Of a stretch of DNA of 64,000 bases, positions 38,093-50,657 are shown piece after piece. The notes under the pieces are model-generated. The model saw only the letters and a list, made by a program, of their open reading frames with translations, ran no database searches and was not told the DNA's origin. Each line of letters opens with the position of its first letter. Within the stretch, counting starts at the first letter, position 1. Origin of the DNA: Heterobasidion occidentale (Eukaryota; Basidiomycota; Agaricomycetes; Russulales; Bondarzewiaceae); contig JBCAQO010000007.1 of assembly GCA_039111635.1 (NCBI GenBank), positions 62,001 through 126,000 of the forward strand. Direction: 5' to 3'. A program made the position numbers and the translations under genes.

Positions 38093-40970
38093 AAGACCTT
38101 TTCGTGACCTCAAAAAGATGCTGCCTGTGCGGCTGTTCCATATTCCCCTCCTCGTGTGTCCTTATCTGCGCCTCTATCCAGCAGGAGTTCCACAACTGAT
38201 CGATGCCCTTTGCATGCAGCTGCTTGTAGAGCATTCCCGTAGTCTCCACCTTGTGCGGCTAAATCTGCGCCTTGGTCCAACAACGACCTCACAGTCGTCC
38301 GTAGTCCAGCCAAACATGCATAATAAAGTGGCGAGAGAACAGTTTCTTCATCTCGATGCCATTGCGGCGTTGCTGATTGTCGTTCCAGATCATATAGTCT
38401 GATCCAGTTCAGGAATTGCACGCTTCGAGGGGAGCAAAAGAGTTCTTCGAGCACGACTGGGATATTTGTGTCCTGCGATCAGAAATGATGGATCCAATAT
38501 TGTGCTGTGTAGAGAGCTAGCGCACCGTCGTGCTCCTCAGTTATTTCCTTTGTTTCCAGACCGTCTGAGCTGTCAAATCGCAGAAGGTATGCCAGGCATG
38601 TTGTAGCAATATTTTTATGCGCTGATTCCGCGCTGATTCCGTAGCTCCTGGAACGGCCCCTAAGAATCCTCTGGGAAATGAGAAACTCTTGGACAGAGAA
38701 ATGGGATGGTCAAAGAGTTCTTTGTGCTTGATCTCGTTCATGGGACGCATTGTCCGACGAATACAACCCCCTCCCAGCCCTGATGGAAATTTCAGGTGAG
38801 ATGGTTAATACTCCCACAGATTGTCAGTACTTCCTCCGGGCTTCGGAGTCGATTCTCAGGCCTGTATTATGGGATGCCTTCTTCATCTTCGGCAATTGTG
38901 ACAACCTCGGCAAGCTCACGAAGGGTCATTGGCGTGGTGGAGAAACACAAAAACTGCAGGATGGTATGGGCTCTCTTTTCATAATCGTAGGGGATGCTTT
39001 GGAGTATGCGGTTGTAGGTTGCGTCTAATGTCTCTGGCAGATTTTGCAATGCAGTTTCTAAATTGGAGAGGGATATACACTTCCGCAAGGTATCCAGTTG
39101 ACAATGGACCCATTGGAACCTGAAGGTCTATGTTAATGACTTATCGCATCTCGGTATAACAATGTTGACCTACATTCCATGGGCCCGCTTTAGCAAACTC
39201 TCAGCAATCGTCACCTTCACGTCCGGCGCCCATTTCCGAAGAGCACAATCACAATCGAGTATATTTTTGATGTATGTGTCAATGTCTTGGTTGACAAGAT
39301 TGGTTCGCAGTTTCAGATCGAACTCTACGACACCTGTAAGCCACCGTAGGATCGTATCCTCGATCTCTTGCACAGCTCGGCTTGTGACCAATGTGTGAAG
39401 ATTATTGAGCTTCCAATGTCCCATCTCAACAAGAAATCAAGGAGACTCCTTCGTTCCGGCCCCGTACATTCATCAAGAGCATCAATGACTATATATGTCT
39501 GTTTAGAGGACTGGATCATACACTGCAGAACTGAACTCAAGTCCCGAAGACTCAGCTGCTGCGTGCCATTGCGATACCGAGCATAAAGATTCCTCAGTAG
39601 ATCAGGAATCCCTGGCCTCTGGAGCAGCATTTGGTTGACAAGAGCATGAATGACGCCTCGGAAACCCAGTTTAGCGGGGTTGTTGAAATCCAAGTAAAAG
39701 TAGATCACGGCAACCTTCGGTTTGGCTTGAGCCTGAAGCTGGAGAGTGTTGATGACACTAGAGCTGTAGAAAGCAGGTGAGGCGATCCATGTAGCAATGT
39801 CGCAAATGCCTTACCAAAGCACCATTTTCCCGTTTCCAGCTAAATATCAATTCTTTTAGAAAGTGTTGCGGATGGGGCTACTTATGTATGCACGAATGCC
39901 ATGAATCCAAAGAAATGACTTCGGGTTCTTCGACCAGTCCAAGAATTCCTGCCCTTGCACAAACTAGTCGCCGGTGCCTTGCTGTTGTGCTCCGGAGGCT
40001 ACGTTGTAATTTGTCAAAGCGTCGGGCGGATGGAGCCATGAGTGGATATCTTTGTAGAGCTCATCCTCTTTCTTTCGAAGCATTCTTTCCGTATTGTCTG
40101 ATGGAAAAAAGCATACAACGTCAACGCATATGCATAGCTCTTGGGCGAGCATACCTCTCTGAGTATCCGCTGTTTCCACAATGTTGGCCAGAACATGCGC
40201 CATAACCATTGGTGCTTCCTGGCTTAACACCTTTTTCAGTCTGTCCAACGCTTCCTTCACCTTCGTGTCACGTCCACCCAGCGTTTTGAGGAGTTGAACT
40301 GGATATATTTGTTAATTCTTCGCATTGGTAACTGTTGATAATGCTCACGGCAATATATATTTTTGAGAGACTTGATAACAGCTCCGAGAGTCATGAGGAG
40401 TTGTGCAAGAGTATCGACAAGAATTCTTTCGAATTCTACAGTCGTCTTTTGCTTTGTATAGACGGGTAGACGGTGCAAAAACCCATCCATTTCGTCAAAT
40501 ATGTTGATGACCATGTTGTAATATGCGCTGAGCCTGCCGGTTGCCTGCATAGTCGATTTGTGAGCGATAAATTTGTAGCAAAGATTAAACTACAATATGC
40601 ACTCCACATAGCTTTTGAATGGCAATAGACACTGCTTTCATTGGAGGACATAACTGGGGCATCCGTAATTTAGCCAAGTGCTCCAAACAATCACTGTCAG
40701 AGTGCTCACTGTCGTGAGGCCTTGACTGACCATTTCTGACAGTACAGCCGCCACCTCAAGAAGAGAGATCACCACAGCTCTCGTCCTCGCCACCTTCTTC
40801 TGATACTCTTTAAAGTGCATCATCTCTCTGTCGATGATCTCCAGCAAAGCTTTGGGGAAATCAATTTCGAGGCTGACATGCAGCAGATCTTGCTTGGTGT
40901 CCTGCCTGTACTTGGTAAGTGCAGAATCCCATATGTTAGCGAGGTGAGAGTCTTGAATTTGCGCTGACAT
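38093..40970 (-). pseudogene. Goodbye-NACHT-ankyrin STAND protein, cut by LTR (NLR1)
   Basis: Fungal STAND proteins act in non-self recognition. The likely start is ATG 40970 (MSAQIQDSHLANIWDSALTK), a Goodbye-type N-terminal domain. Later come SWLHPPDALTNYNVASGAQQ, the P-loop exon (AGNGKMVL near 39830), the Walker B strand TYIVIDALDEC (about 39470-39500) and ankyrin units (QGADLAAQGGDYGNALQAAA). The Walker A Thr/Ser is Met here, and a TGA interrupts the last ankyrin unit. The coding sequence stops at GHEKVF, exactly where the LTR of element D starts. Intron positions mirror NLR2 (54010-57550). It is most likely non-functional. Confidence 0.8.
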
Positions 40971-41484
40971 TGGCAAAAGGGAGGCGAGGTAAGAAAATTG
41001 TGTGAGTGCCTGACAGTAGGCAAGCAACTATTTCTGGCAGTTGATCAAAGTGTGTCAGTGAGGTGCGGCAGAAGCATGGCGGAGGTGGCTTATTTTTCAT
41101 TTACAACACATAAGTTCAGTGAACTAAGTCTACAAATAGAGGACTAGTATGGAGACATTGATTTCGGAAGTCTGTTTGAACGAAGACAACTTGAAGGATT
41201 AAGGACTGCAGTAAATTCAAGATCCGCGACATCTTGCTTGACAATGTTCATGAGATATCATAGTGATATCATCTGTGATTCTCGATAAAGCTTGATCATT
41301 CCTCAGTAGTAATTTTTGGAGAGCAAGGCATGATAGCCACTGAGGTGTCAGGTGGACTTCCTTTCTAGGCAACCACCACCAGCACCCTCAGCATCTAACT
41401 GGCCGTGGCTACCACTTCGTTTACACACACTAAAATACACTACCTGAGCTTAATTCATACACATAATACGAAAAGACACACCTA

Positions 41485-43501
41485 GGATGATGTCGAGAAC
41501 GCCATCCTAGCCCTCACGGGCAGGGGGGACGGTATAGACGAGGGCCTCCACAAGGAGGACTGACACGTCACCGCTAGACAACCTAGACGAAATAAAGAAA
41601 ACGGCAAAGTATGTAGACGTCGGGACGGCAGGAGAGTTCCTAGGATCGCAGGGATGGATTCCGAGCAAAGATCCCAAAGAGCTAGACAACATTGCGGTGA
41701 GCAACGCTATGTATGCTATGGCCAATGCGCTGCAGGGAAAAGACTTGGTCGAAGGAATTGGGACGCTAGCCACTATGGTCGCAGCCATTCAGGTCGAACG
41801 TATCGCACGAGTACTGGCCACCTAGATCACGGATCAAGTGGCGGAAAAGCTGGACACCGAGATAGAGACACAGCTGGCGAACATCGAGAAACAAATGGAG
41901 GAGAGGACCACGGCGCTGCTCATGGCCGCCGAACAGGTGCAAGACATACTTCTACAGACATTGAAAGCCATTGAAAATGCATCGGACAAACTATCACACT
42001 CTGACTTCCCTCCCCTGACTGTTATGACTTGACCAATCGGGACCCTTCGGGGTCAGTCTATCCGATGGATCAAGCATCACATGCTAAGCGGCTCCACTAC
42101 GGAGCGTACACCAAGGTATTCGGCATGTCCTTAGGAGCCGACAATACCGATGGTTCTTCAAGACATCGGTAAAGGCTATATGAGAGGGACATGAGGCTCA
42201 CAGAGTTCACACAGTAATATGAGCGGCATTCACATGCCATGGGCTTAGGGCTTATGGGTAAGCACCTCGTCGCACCATGATGGATCAGTGCAACTGGAGA
42301 AGTACAAGAGTAGGCGCCGGCAGAGAAAGACGGCGACCACAGCTCTCCCAGGATGGGAATCTGGAGAAGCACACGGACTCTTACCCTATACCCCATACAG
42401 TATATAAGGCCCATAGAATAGGCTGAGGATCTTCAGTCTATTCTCTTCGTTCCCCTGTATCTACGCATACAGGATTCTTAGAGCCAATTGTTATTCCCTC
42501 CTGTATCATCGCCTGATACAGTCGAGACTTCGCCCACCACTCAGTTCACTGTGCGACCTAGGGAAGAACCTGTTACTCTTGGCTTACTGAACGAGCAGTT
42601 CGTAACACTGACCCAGAACAACACCCACACGTCCCACACGACACTCGCGCACAATGCAAATTCATATGCAGCAATCGTACATGGGAATCTACCGACCACA
42701 CACCATTCCAATATCGCTAGACAGCGCGCTCAGTGTCGTTGCATCCTCATGGACAGTAACTCAGATGCCCACTACAACATCAAGAACTTGTCGGAAGCCC
42801 AGATCGTAGCCAAAGTAAATCTAGCGCTCAAACAAATGGCGGACTCCACACAACCGGCAGGGAAGTTTATGGGGGCCAGGATCCTCCACAATGGAGGAGT
42901 CATCATCAAGGCCAATGAGGAGACTCTTATTGAATGGGTACAGGACGCAGACACAAGGACCTCCTTCCAGAACGCATTCGACGGCGGACAAGCACAAATA
43001 AAAGACAAACTCTACGCAGCCATACTAGAATTCGTACCAATGACACACAAGACAGGCAACACAACCGAGTACCACTACATCGAGAGCTTATCAAACCTGG
43101 ACTATGGGCACCTGGCGTCGACAAAATGGATGAAGCTAATAGAGTGACGTACGGAAGGACAAAGGACGGCACACCTGCTCGCAAAGTTCACATCTGCCCG
43201 CGCCACCAACATTGCAATCAGAGATGGCGTAACAATCGCTGGCAAATTGGTCTACAGACGCAAACCGCAGCAAGAACCACATAGGTGTTTGAAATGTCAA
43301 CACATAGGCCCACATTTCGTGGCGCAATGCTCTCAAGACGGAGAAACGTGTGGAACATGTGGGAAAGGACATGCTACAAAAGAATGTACAGAGTGGAACA
43401 CTGATCACTATTGGTGCGTAAATTGTAAAACTGGCGGCCACGCCTCGTGGGACAGGATGTGCCCAAACTTCCGGGGGGAATCAGAACCTATGAAGCGTTG
43501 A
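41485..43501 (+). pseudogene. LINE ORF1 (nucleic-acid-binding, three zinc knuckles), interrupted
   Basis: N-terminal coiled-coil-like sequence (EKLDTEIETQLANIEKQMEE, about 41850-41910) leads to FPPL at 42010, where the solo LTR is inserted. After it the frame resumes TQNNTHTSHTTLAHNANSYA and continues as an RRM-like region (LSEAQIVAKVNLAL, GARILHNGGVIIKANEE). A 1 nt shift occurs near 43147. The tail carries Cys/His knuckles CLKCQHIGPHFVAQC, CGTCGKGHATKEC and CVNCKTGGHASWDRMC (about 43283-43470). Stops and shifts also occur in 41485-41840. The role in the family is RNA chaperone and RNP formation. Confidence 0.75.
42020..42607 (+). repeat. Solo LTR of family E with 5 bp target duplication
   Basis: TGTTATGAC...GTTCGTAACA, 588 bp, flanked by CTGAC at 42015-42019 and CTGAC at 42608-42612. 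It aligns with the 3' LTR of element E (8843-9465) in the opposite orientation. It carries a TATATAAG box at 42401-42408. Removing the LTR and one CTGAC restores the ORF1 reading frame across the site. This is the product of LTR-LTR recombination after insertion into the LINE. Confidence 0.94.
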
Positions 43502-43809
43502 GATCCTGAATCTACTTACTGTTTCTATCTCATAGAGGACACCCCATGGACATGGGAACAGCACCGCACCACCCCCGCAACGACAGTGCAAAACACACAA
43601 GGAGGACAAGGTGATCAATGGACCACCGTGAACAGGCACCGCAGCACCACAGCACCGACCATCAATCCGCTGATTGGCACGCAAGGCAGAGGATGGTCAG
43701 AAGCACCATCGCAACAGAACTCACTGATGCCGGGCACACAGAACACAAGTACAGGACAGGGCCAAAGCGCAGGCCCATCAGACGGTAACACCCTACACCC
43801 CCATTCCTC

Positions 43810-46800
43810 ATGACAGACACACCCACAAATGAAACCACATCATTAAAGATTTGGCAACAGAACACTAACCAATCAATGATTGCTCAACAGGACTTACTAG
43901 AAACACTCAAGGACGAAGACATGGACATTGCATGCATTCAAGAACCCTACCTCGACCACTGGGGCAATACTAGGGCGAACTCACACTGGCAAACAATCTA
44001 CCCCACAAAGCACAGACAAGACCATGAGAAGACCAGAGCGGTCATTCTCATTCGAACGAGAATCAAAACTGACACATGGACCATTATCCCTATTGAATCC
44101 CCGGATGTTACAGCCATCCGACTAACGGGAGCCTTCGGCGCCTTGGAAATCATCAACGTATACAACGACGGCAACCACTCCAAAACCCTACATGCGATTG
44201 CAAACCACATGAGTCATCGAGGACAGCGCAATACACCAGGACGCAGGATGGCACACATTTGGTTAGGTGATTTCAACAGACATCACCCCATGTGGGACGA
44301 GCCGAGAAACCAGCACCTGTTTACGACGGCTAACCTTGAGAGCGCAGAAGAACTGATAGAACTCACGGAGGAGCATGGGCTAGTCATGGCACTCGAGAAG
44401 TACATTCCAACTTTAAAAGCTCTCAACTCCGAAAACTACACGCGCCCTGACAATGTTTTCATCTCAGACGAATTTTGTAACAGGATCATAAAATGCACTA
44501 CAAGGCCCGAAATGCGCCCCCCACGGGCAGACCACATCCCCATCTTAACAGTCCTGAACATCGAACAACACCTCGAGGACAACACTCTGCATTATAACTT
44601 CCGAAAGGTCGAGTGGAAAGCCTTCAAAAGCACGCTCCGGACCAACCTCCCGCGCTATCACGATGACCTACCTCCTGAGCTGCACACCGAAGATGCCTTT
44701 AACAATGCTCTACAGACCCTCATGAAAGCCATCAACACAGTGGTCGAGAAACATGTCCCCAAATCCAGACCGTCACCCTATTCAAAGTGTTGGTGGTCAA
44801 AAGAACTATCCGCACTCAAGAAAACAAACAAGACCATGTCCAGACGAGCCTACCGGCACCACGCAGAACTGCAGCACGAGGCACACGCAGCGCACAAAGA
44901 AGCAAGGAGGCAGTACGCAGAGGCGATAGAGAAGGCCAAGAAGGAGCATTGGGAACAATGGCTAGAAGAACTACAGGGCGATGAGATATGGACAGCCAAC
45001 AAGTACGTGGACAGCCCATCTACAGACGGGGGGAAAGCGCACGTACCGACGCTCAAGCGCCAAGAAGCAAACGGAAACATTACTGACGTCGAAGACAACA
45101 CGGCCAAGAGCCAGTTTTTATTTGACAGTTTCTTCTCACAAGAGCAATGGACACAGGGCGTCAATGCCAACGCACAGTACCCAGAACTAGCTTTCCAGTT
45201 CCGCCCGGTAACAAACGTACAAATCTACCGTGCAATTGAGAAGCTACAAGCTTTCAAAGCCCCAGGAGATGACGGGATTCCAAACATGGTATACAAGAAC
45301 TGCGCAACAATACTAGTACCGCACCTGGGCCCCATATTCCAAGCCACGTTCACCCTCGGCATCTATCCACAAGAATGGAAAGATTCTCGTACCATTGTCT
45401 TGCGAAAACAGGGAAAAGCTGATTACACATCACCCAATTTCTATCGCCCCATCACTCTCCTCTGTACGATCACCAAGATCCTCTCCGCATGCATAGCAAC
45501 CGAACTCATGCAGCTCTCCGAACTCCACCACCTCCTCTCTAGCACGCATTTTGGATGCCGCGCCGGAAGAAAGACTACAGACTCCCTTCATTACATCACC
45601 AGTCAAATCCACAGCGCTATGGACACCAAAAAGGCCGCCGCAGTCCTCTTTCTAGACATCAAAGGAGCATTTCTGAGCATCACGCTAGACCAGCTAGTAC
45701 ACAACATGTGCAAGCGAGGTGTTCCAAAAGAGTACACCGATTGGATCCACAATAAGACAGGTAACAGACAAACACGTTTAGTTCTTGACGGTTTCATGTC
45801 AGAACTGCTTGCGTTCCCATGCGGCGCCGACCAAGGCTGCCCGTTGTCAGGAATCCTCTTCCAGTTCTACAATGCTGATTTATTAGACATCCCAGACAGA
45901 CATGACAATGAAGATGGAGTGGCCTTTGTGGACGACACGGCCTACATAGTGACAGCTGAGATGATGGAAGAGGCCGCAACAAAGTTGAAGGACATGATGG
46001 AACGCAGGAGAGGTGCCTTCAAATGGGCCGACTCGCATAACTGCAGTTTCGCAGTGGACAAGTTTGCACTAATTGGTTTCACGCGTGCAAAGAAGAAGGT
46101 GGCAGCAAGACAATGACCGTGCACTAAGGCAGAAGCAAGACGGACAGGCAACAAGGAGAAAAGACACGAATATCAGTCGCTCGAACGTCCAAGCATAACT
46201 CTCAGAGGTACGCAAATAAAACCGTCAAAGTCACACAAATTCTTGGGAATGGTCATAGACCAGGAGCTGAACTTTAAAGAACACACCGCTATGGCCTTTG
46301 CTAAAGGCATGAAATGGATATCGCAATTCAGGTGTCTGGCTCGGCCTCTAAGGGGGTGTCAGCAAAGTTTATGCATCAGTTTTACACCAGCGTCGCCATA
46401 CCGCGAATGCTATATGGTGTAGATGTCTTCATGACGCCACCATCGAGCGAAGCCAGGGGACAGACAGGCATCATAGCCAAGCTAGCACACGTACAGCGTC
46501 AGGCAGCAATTCATATAACAGGCGCAATGTGCACCACTGCTACTAACACCCTCAATGCCCACGCAGACCTCATGCCGTTTGAGCTCCTAATAGATAAGAA
46601 ATGCCATGAGGAGGCCACGAGACTCGCAACGCTCCCGCAAGAACACCCGTTATACCAACTCACGCGCACAGCCACCAGACCCGTACTCCGCACCCCTGAT
46701 CGCTCACCTATGCATTGTTTGATCCACGACGCCTTTAGCATCCAACCGGACGAATATGAAACCATCAAAACCGTATGATTCGACCCCAAATGGGCCTCCC

Positions 46801-47927
46801 GCATCCACACGCACATTGCGCCTAACAAAGAAGCAGCAGCTGACAAAGACCAGGACAACACAGACAGCATACAAGTTTACTCGGACAGATCCCTCATTGA
46901 AGGAGGCGTAGGAGCGGCGGCAGTGCTGTACAAGAGAGGGCGAGAAATGGGCACCCTTCACAAGCACCTAGGGAAAAGCACGCAGCACACGGTCTACGAA
47001 GCTGAACTCACTGGCATTATTCTGGCATTACAACTGATCATACACTCCCCACCAAGCAGATCCGCATCAATTGCGCTAGACAATGTGGCGGCCATACGAG
47101 CCACGGAACTTACCTCAAGCGCGCCAGGCTCGTACCTAATCGATGAAATACACAAGATCATTCAGAACGAGTTTGACGCCAAAGGAAGAACATGACCAAC
47201 AATAAGATGGGTTCCGGGGCATTCAGAGATAGCAGGTAATGAGCGGAGCGACGTAGAAGCGAAAGAGGCAGCAAAGGGACGGACAAGCGAGAAAGCAAGG
47301 CTACCGCAAGCAATGAGGAGACAGCTACCCACTAGCAGATCGGCGGCATGTCAGGCATTCAACGAAGAACTGAAGAAATGCTGGAGGAAGGGACTTGAAC
47401 AATCACCCAGGTGGCCAAAGATCCGGAGCATCGACTCTACGGCACCCTCGCACAATTTCAGAAAGATCACATCCCATTTACCACGTCAACACGTCACCAT
47501 CCTCACCCAACTACGTACAGGCCACACACCACTCCACAGGCACATGCACCATATCAGACTAGATGAATTCTTAGTTGCAACCTGTCCCGCGTGTGGGCAG
47601 CGTGAAGAGACGGTGCAACACTGCCTTCTACAGTGCAGAAAGTACGCAGACAGTCGACACTGCCTTGAGCAAGCGGTTGGAAGAGCGGGACGGGATCTAT
47701 CGGAATTACTCACCAACAAAGCGATGTTCGAGCACCTATTCACCTTCATAAACGAAACCCAGCGGTTCAAGGCCACCTTTGGAGATGTCAACGTGCCAAA
47801 GACAAGCGAAACAGAGCTGGATGACCCGGGTAATATGAGGAGAGGGAAAAGATGGATGAGAGGTACCAGAGCGCCGAACCACGCAACTCAGTCAAGGAAT
47901 GCAGAGAGGGGTATACGCACACACTGA
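43810..47927 (+). pseudogene. LINE ORF2: endonuclease, RT, RNase H, CCHC tail (frameshifted after RT)
   Basis: The first 768 codons (43810-46116) are intact. The endonuclease-exonuclease-phosphatase domain covers about residues 12-235 (IACIQEP, WLGDFNRHHPMWD, RADHIPI). RT follows, with AFKAPGDDGIPNMVYKN, FYRPITLLCTITKI, AVLFLDIKGAF, GCPLSGILF and the catalytic FVDD (about 45928). Then come shifts near 46110 and 46350, a stop near 46779 and another near 47193. RNase H pieces remain (VYSDRS, YEAELTGIILAL, LDNVAAI, WVPGHSEIAGNERSD). The C-terminus has CPACGQREETVQHCLLQC. RNase H Asp-Gly-Ser is altered to Asp-Arg-Ser. Overall the element is defective. Confidence 0.85.
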
Positions 47928-48732
47928 CACACCAACGATGCAGAGAGGAGAATGGCAGAAACGATGCACACATGGCTACAGTCAGCACACCGGACGTAGC
48001 GCAAACTCAGACACCAGTACATTACTTACTATACTTCCATATAATTCTCGCTACCGCAACCCATCCTCTATGAGGTCCACACGTGCCCCTCGAGGGTCAT
48101 TGCAGCACACAGCATGGTCAGATGGACACTATTACAATACGCACGCAGATACATATGGTACATGTCTAGACATACGGTACTACGTAAGTAGACAATAATA
48201 CCGACTTAAAAAGAGGTGTCAGGTTGAACCATGTTATCGCGAGTACGCAAGTTGCCCAGAGTGAACGCTCACCGGTACCTCTGAGGCTAGCAGAACTGAG
48301 CGCACAAAGGAAATACACCATCGAGAATTTAAAAACGTACTTAGGGAACTCTTGAGTACTAAATAAACTTCGACATATGAAGAGAAGGTCAGACAATAGT
48401 CCATCAGTCCATCAGAAATCAACCTCATGGGGAAGCGAGGAGTACCAGTCAGTGTTGTATGAGTCTCGCAGCCATGAGAGTCACAGTGTGTACCTATGAG
48501 CACACTCCCCAACAAAGCTTCCCTTGAGCTTGATCCCTTGCGGAGGTGCAAAGCAACCGCGCCTTTTGACGAAATCGTCATGGAGAGAGCTAAGAGGTGT
48601 CATGGGTCCGCATGTTAAAGACCATGTAGAGACCTAACCCTGTTCTGGGGTTTGATTCTACTGAGGCGATTTTCGTCATCTCACTTTTCGTTGCATCCCT
48701 CATGTACTTATCATGCCAGGCTTCGGGCAGCA
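47928..48732. other. LINE 3' flank, nothing recognised
   Basis: This probably includes the LINE 3' UTR and host DNA. A minus-strand open frame at 48234-48581 has no recognisable motif. No poly(A) or short tandem tail marks the LINE end. Confidence 0.35.
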
Positions 48733-48924
48733 ATGTGCTTTCATTTCGCAGTCGCCCTCACACTCGTAGCTCTAAGCTCTGAGCCAGTGAAATATTTCAA
48801 TTCCCTTTCGAACACTGTCCAACTCAATAATTTGCGTGAGTAATCCATCTCCACTCATATCGATGGTTCTCATATAACCTGTGTACGAAACTGATCAGGC
48901 TGTGTTCAAGAAACGTCCTTCTAG
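48733..48924 (+). CDS. Possible small secreted peptide (weak)
   Basis: ATG 48733 encodes MCFHFAVALTLVALSSEP, a short hydrophobic N-terminus resembling a signal peptide, then about 18 residues up to a GTGAGT donor at 48838. Joining to the AG before 48898 would add a few codons and a stop. Evidence is limited to the signal-like start and the plausible donor. It may be fortuitous. Confidence 0.2.
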
Positions 48925-48954
48925 AACTCACCTTCGACTCTATGCAAGAGTCGC

Positions 48955-49213
48955 TCATGCTGGAGTAGCTTCTGGCGTTTGAGTCCAGACGACAACCTGA
49001 GTACTCGTTACAAAAAATGGATATTCTTCAGCGAGCCCTTTGACAAGACGCGTGGCGGTGACAACCGCTGAAGAACCGGTGGGACTCGCGACCTCATCCT
49101 GTGTTCACTCAGAATGGGGTACTCTGAACATCAGATCCTCGAATGCTCACCTCGACAGCCCTCACGGCGGACAAGGAAGCGAACAGGGTGACGGCGAGGG
49201 AGAAAAAGAGCAT
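48955..49213 (-). CDS. Small secreted protein candidate, two exons (68 aa)
   Basis: Exon 1 (49213-49151) encodes MLFFSLAVTLFASLSAVRAV and Glu, a clear signal peptide with cleavage expected after AVRA. A 52 bp intron (49150-49099) has GTGAGC and ACACAG borders and keeps the frame. Exon 2 (49098-48955) continues DEVASPTGSSAVVTATRLVK, then a Tyr/Phe/Thr/Val-rich stretch, ending EATPA and TGA. The product has no Cys. The short intron matches the size of laccase introns nearby. No family is recognised. It could be a small secreted effector-like or cell-wall peptide. Confidence 0.45.
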
Positions 49214-50622
49214 GTCGCAGACAAGAGCTTGGAAGAGGGGCGATGGTAGAAGGTAAACCTTGTACGTTCTTTGGCTGGGAGTCTGACCTTATAGGAAAAC
49301 AAAGACTCGGATACCTTCGGATACAACACGACAGCAGAGTGTACGTGTCCTTTATTACGCGTGTTGAGGTGTAAGCGATTATGCTGAGGTGCACTCTGCC
49401 AAGTCATTCAGGGCAGCCGACACCCCGCACGAAATGTCGAATTTCAAGTGTAGGCAATCCTGGTATGAACTGGTCAGCGGTGTCATAGAAGTTCGGTAAG
49501 CGGCAAACTTGACAAGCGGAGATGTTTCCTAATATCTATGGTCGAATGACAGCTCAAAATACCACTACCCCACTCGCGAGAGCATAAGATGCCTTCTCTA
49601 CGTCCTCTGCTAGCTCTTCGTTCCAGTTCTGACTTTGCAGCTCAGAGCCTACACCTCTCATCACTCGCGACTCGCACTTCCTTATTAACAGTTTACCAGC
49701 GTATGAGACCATTCGAGGAGGTCCGCCGGCCGCTATCGAAGTCCGAAGCTAATTACATATAAAGGAACCAAGGTAAAGAAGGGTAAAAACTGGCATCGAG
49801 ATCAGCGGATGCTCGATTTGAATGATGGGGAACTGAGTGCCTTGACTGCGGAGTTCGGACGAGGCAAATTCGAAGGATCAACGGGCAGCCAGGGGTCATT
49901 GTACAAAATTCCTCAAGAGCCGCTTTCCCAAGTAGTCCATCCGGACGAAGTTGAGATATCATGCAGGGGTATTGAAGGTATTGAGGAACTTTGATGAAGT
50001 CTCTTGAACTTCGAAGGACATCTTCGGCGTTGGTCATTTGACAAGACTCGTAATCATTCTAGTCAAATCATGCCGTTGTCGGTTTGAGTCGCACAGAAGT
50101 TGCCTACCACAACGGTTTCCATTCGGTAAGCGTACCATGTTGCCACGCATCATCCTGCCTAACTTGGTGCCCCGACCAACTGCTGCAGTCTTGCTCCTTT
50201 TTGCGTTAGTCTGAATACTTTGTGCTATTAGTGGAGTCAAAAACATTATTACTAGGGGCCACCAGCGATCGCCTCATCTACCAAATCTGGTGCGTGCTCC
50301 GTGCGTGATGTCGGATTTATCACTTCCTCCCCCTGTCGCGTTATGCTTCCGTCAAATCCAAATCCCGCGATCGCGGGGCTTCATTTACTCCCGTCACACC
50401 TGATCAACATCTCGTAGATTCATCTTCCCGCTCGTATAGTGTCCTTGGCCGCAGTGTGCGAATCACTGAGGCATCCTTGTCCTGTGTCACCTCGACCGTG
50501 CTGGACCCTTCTCTGCCTTGCCATCGCTCAGGACAACGTGATATTCTCATCCAGCCTACATCCCGTGAGTTTCTCGTAACGGTTTCTGTATCGCATTCGA
50601 GAAAGTCTTCTATGAATGACGG
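49214..50622. other. Intergenic DNA, nothing recognised
   Basis: Short frames occur on both strands, for example minus 49753-50037, without recognisable motifs, introns or repeats. No gene is called. Confidence 0.35.
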
Positions 50623-50657
50623 AAAGATGAAAATGCCTTCGAGGCATTTTCATCTTT
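50623..50657. repeat. Perfect 16 bp hairpin
   Basis: AAAGATGAAAATGCCT (50623-50638), loop TCG, and AGGCATTTTCATCTTT (50642-50657) form a perfect stem. It is isolated, about 620 bp upstream of the laccase start. Confidence 0.85.

Larger units (their letters stand above)
41470..47927 (+). mobile_element. Non-LTR retrotransposon (Tad1/jockey-like LINE) with a nested solo LTR
   Basis: Two ORFs are in the order typical of fungal Tad-type LINEs: a zinc-knuckle ORF1 and a long ORF2 with apurinic-like endonuclease, reverse transcriptase, RNase H and a C-terminal Cys/His motif. ORF1 is split by a solo LTR (42020-42607) of family E. ORF2 has frameshifts after the RT domain. The 5' end is placed at the first support for ORF1; the 3' end at the last stop. 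No poly(A) tail or target duplication was found, so the outer limits are uncertain. It lies between NLR1 and the laccase region. Confidence 0.87.

Noticed and set aside
41507..41788. Minus-strand ORF overlapping LINE ORF1
   Set aside because: It is antisense to a recognised ORF1, and the sense translation has the coiled-coil and downstream continuity.
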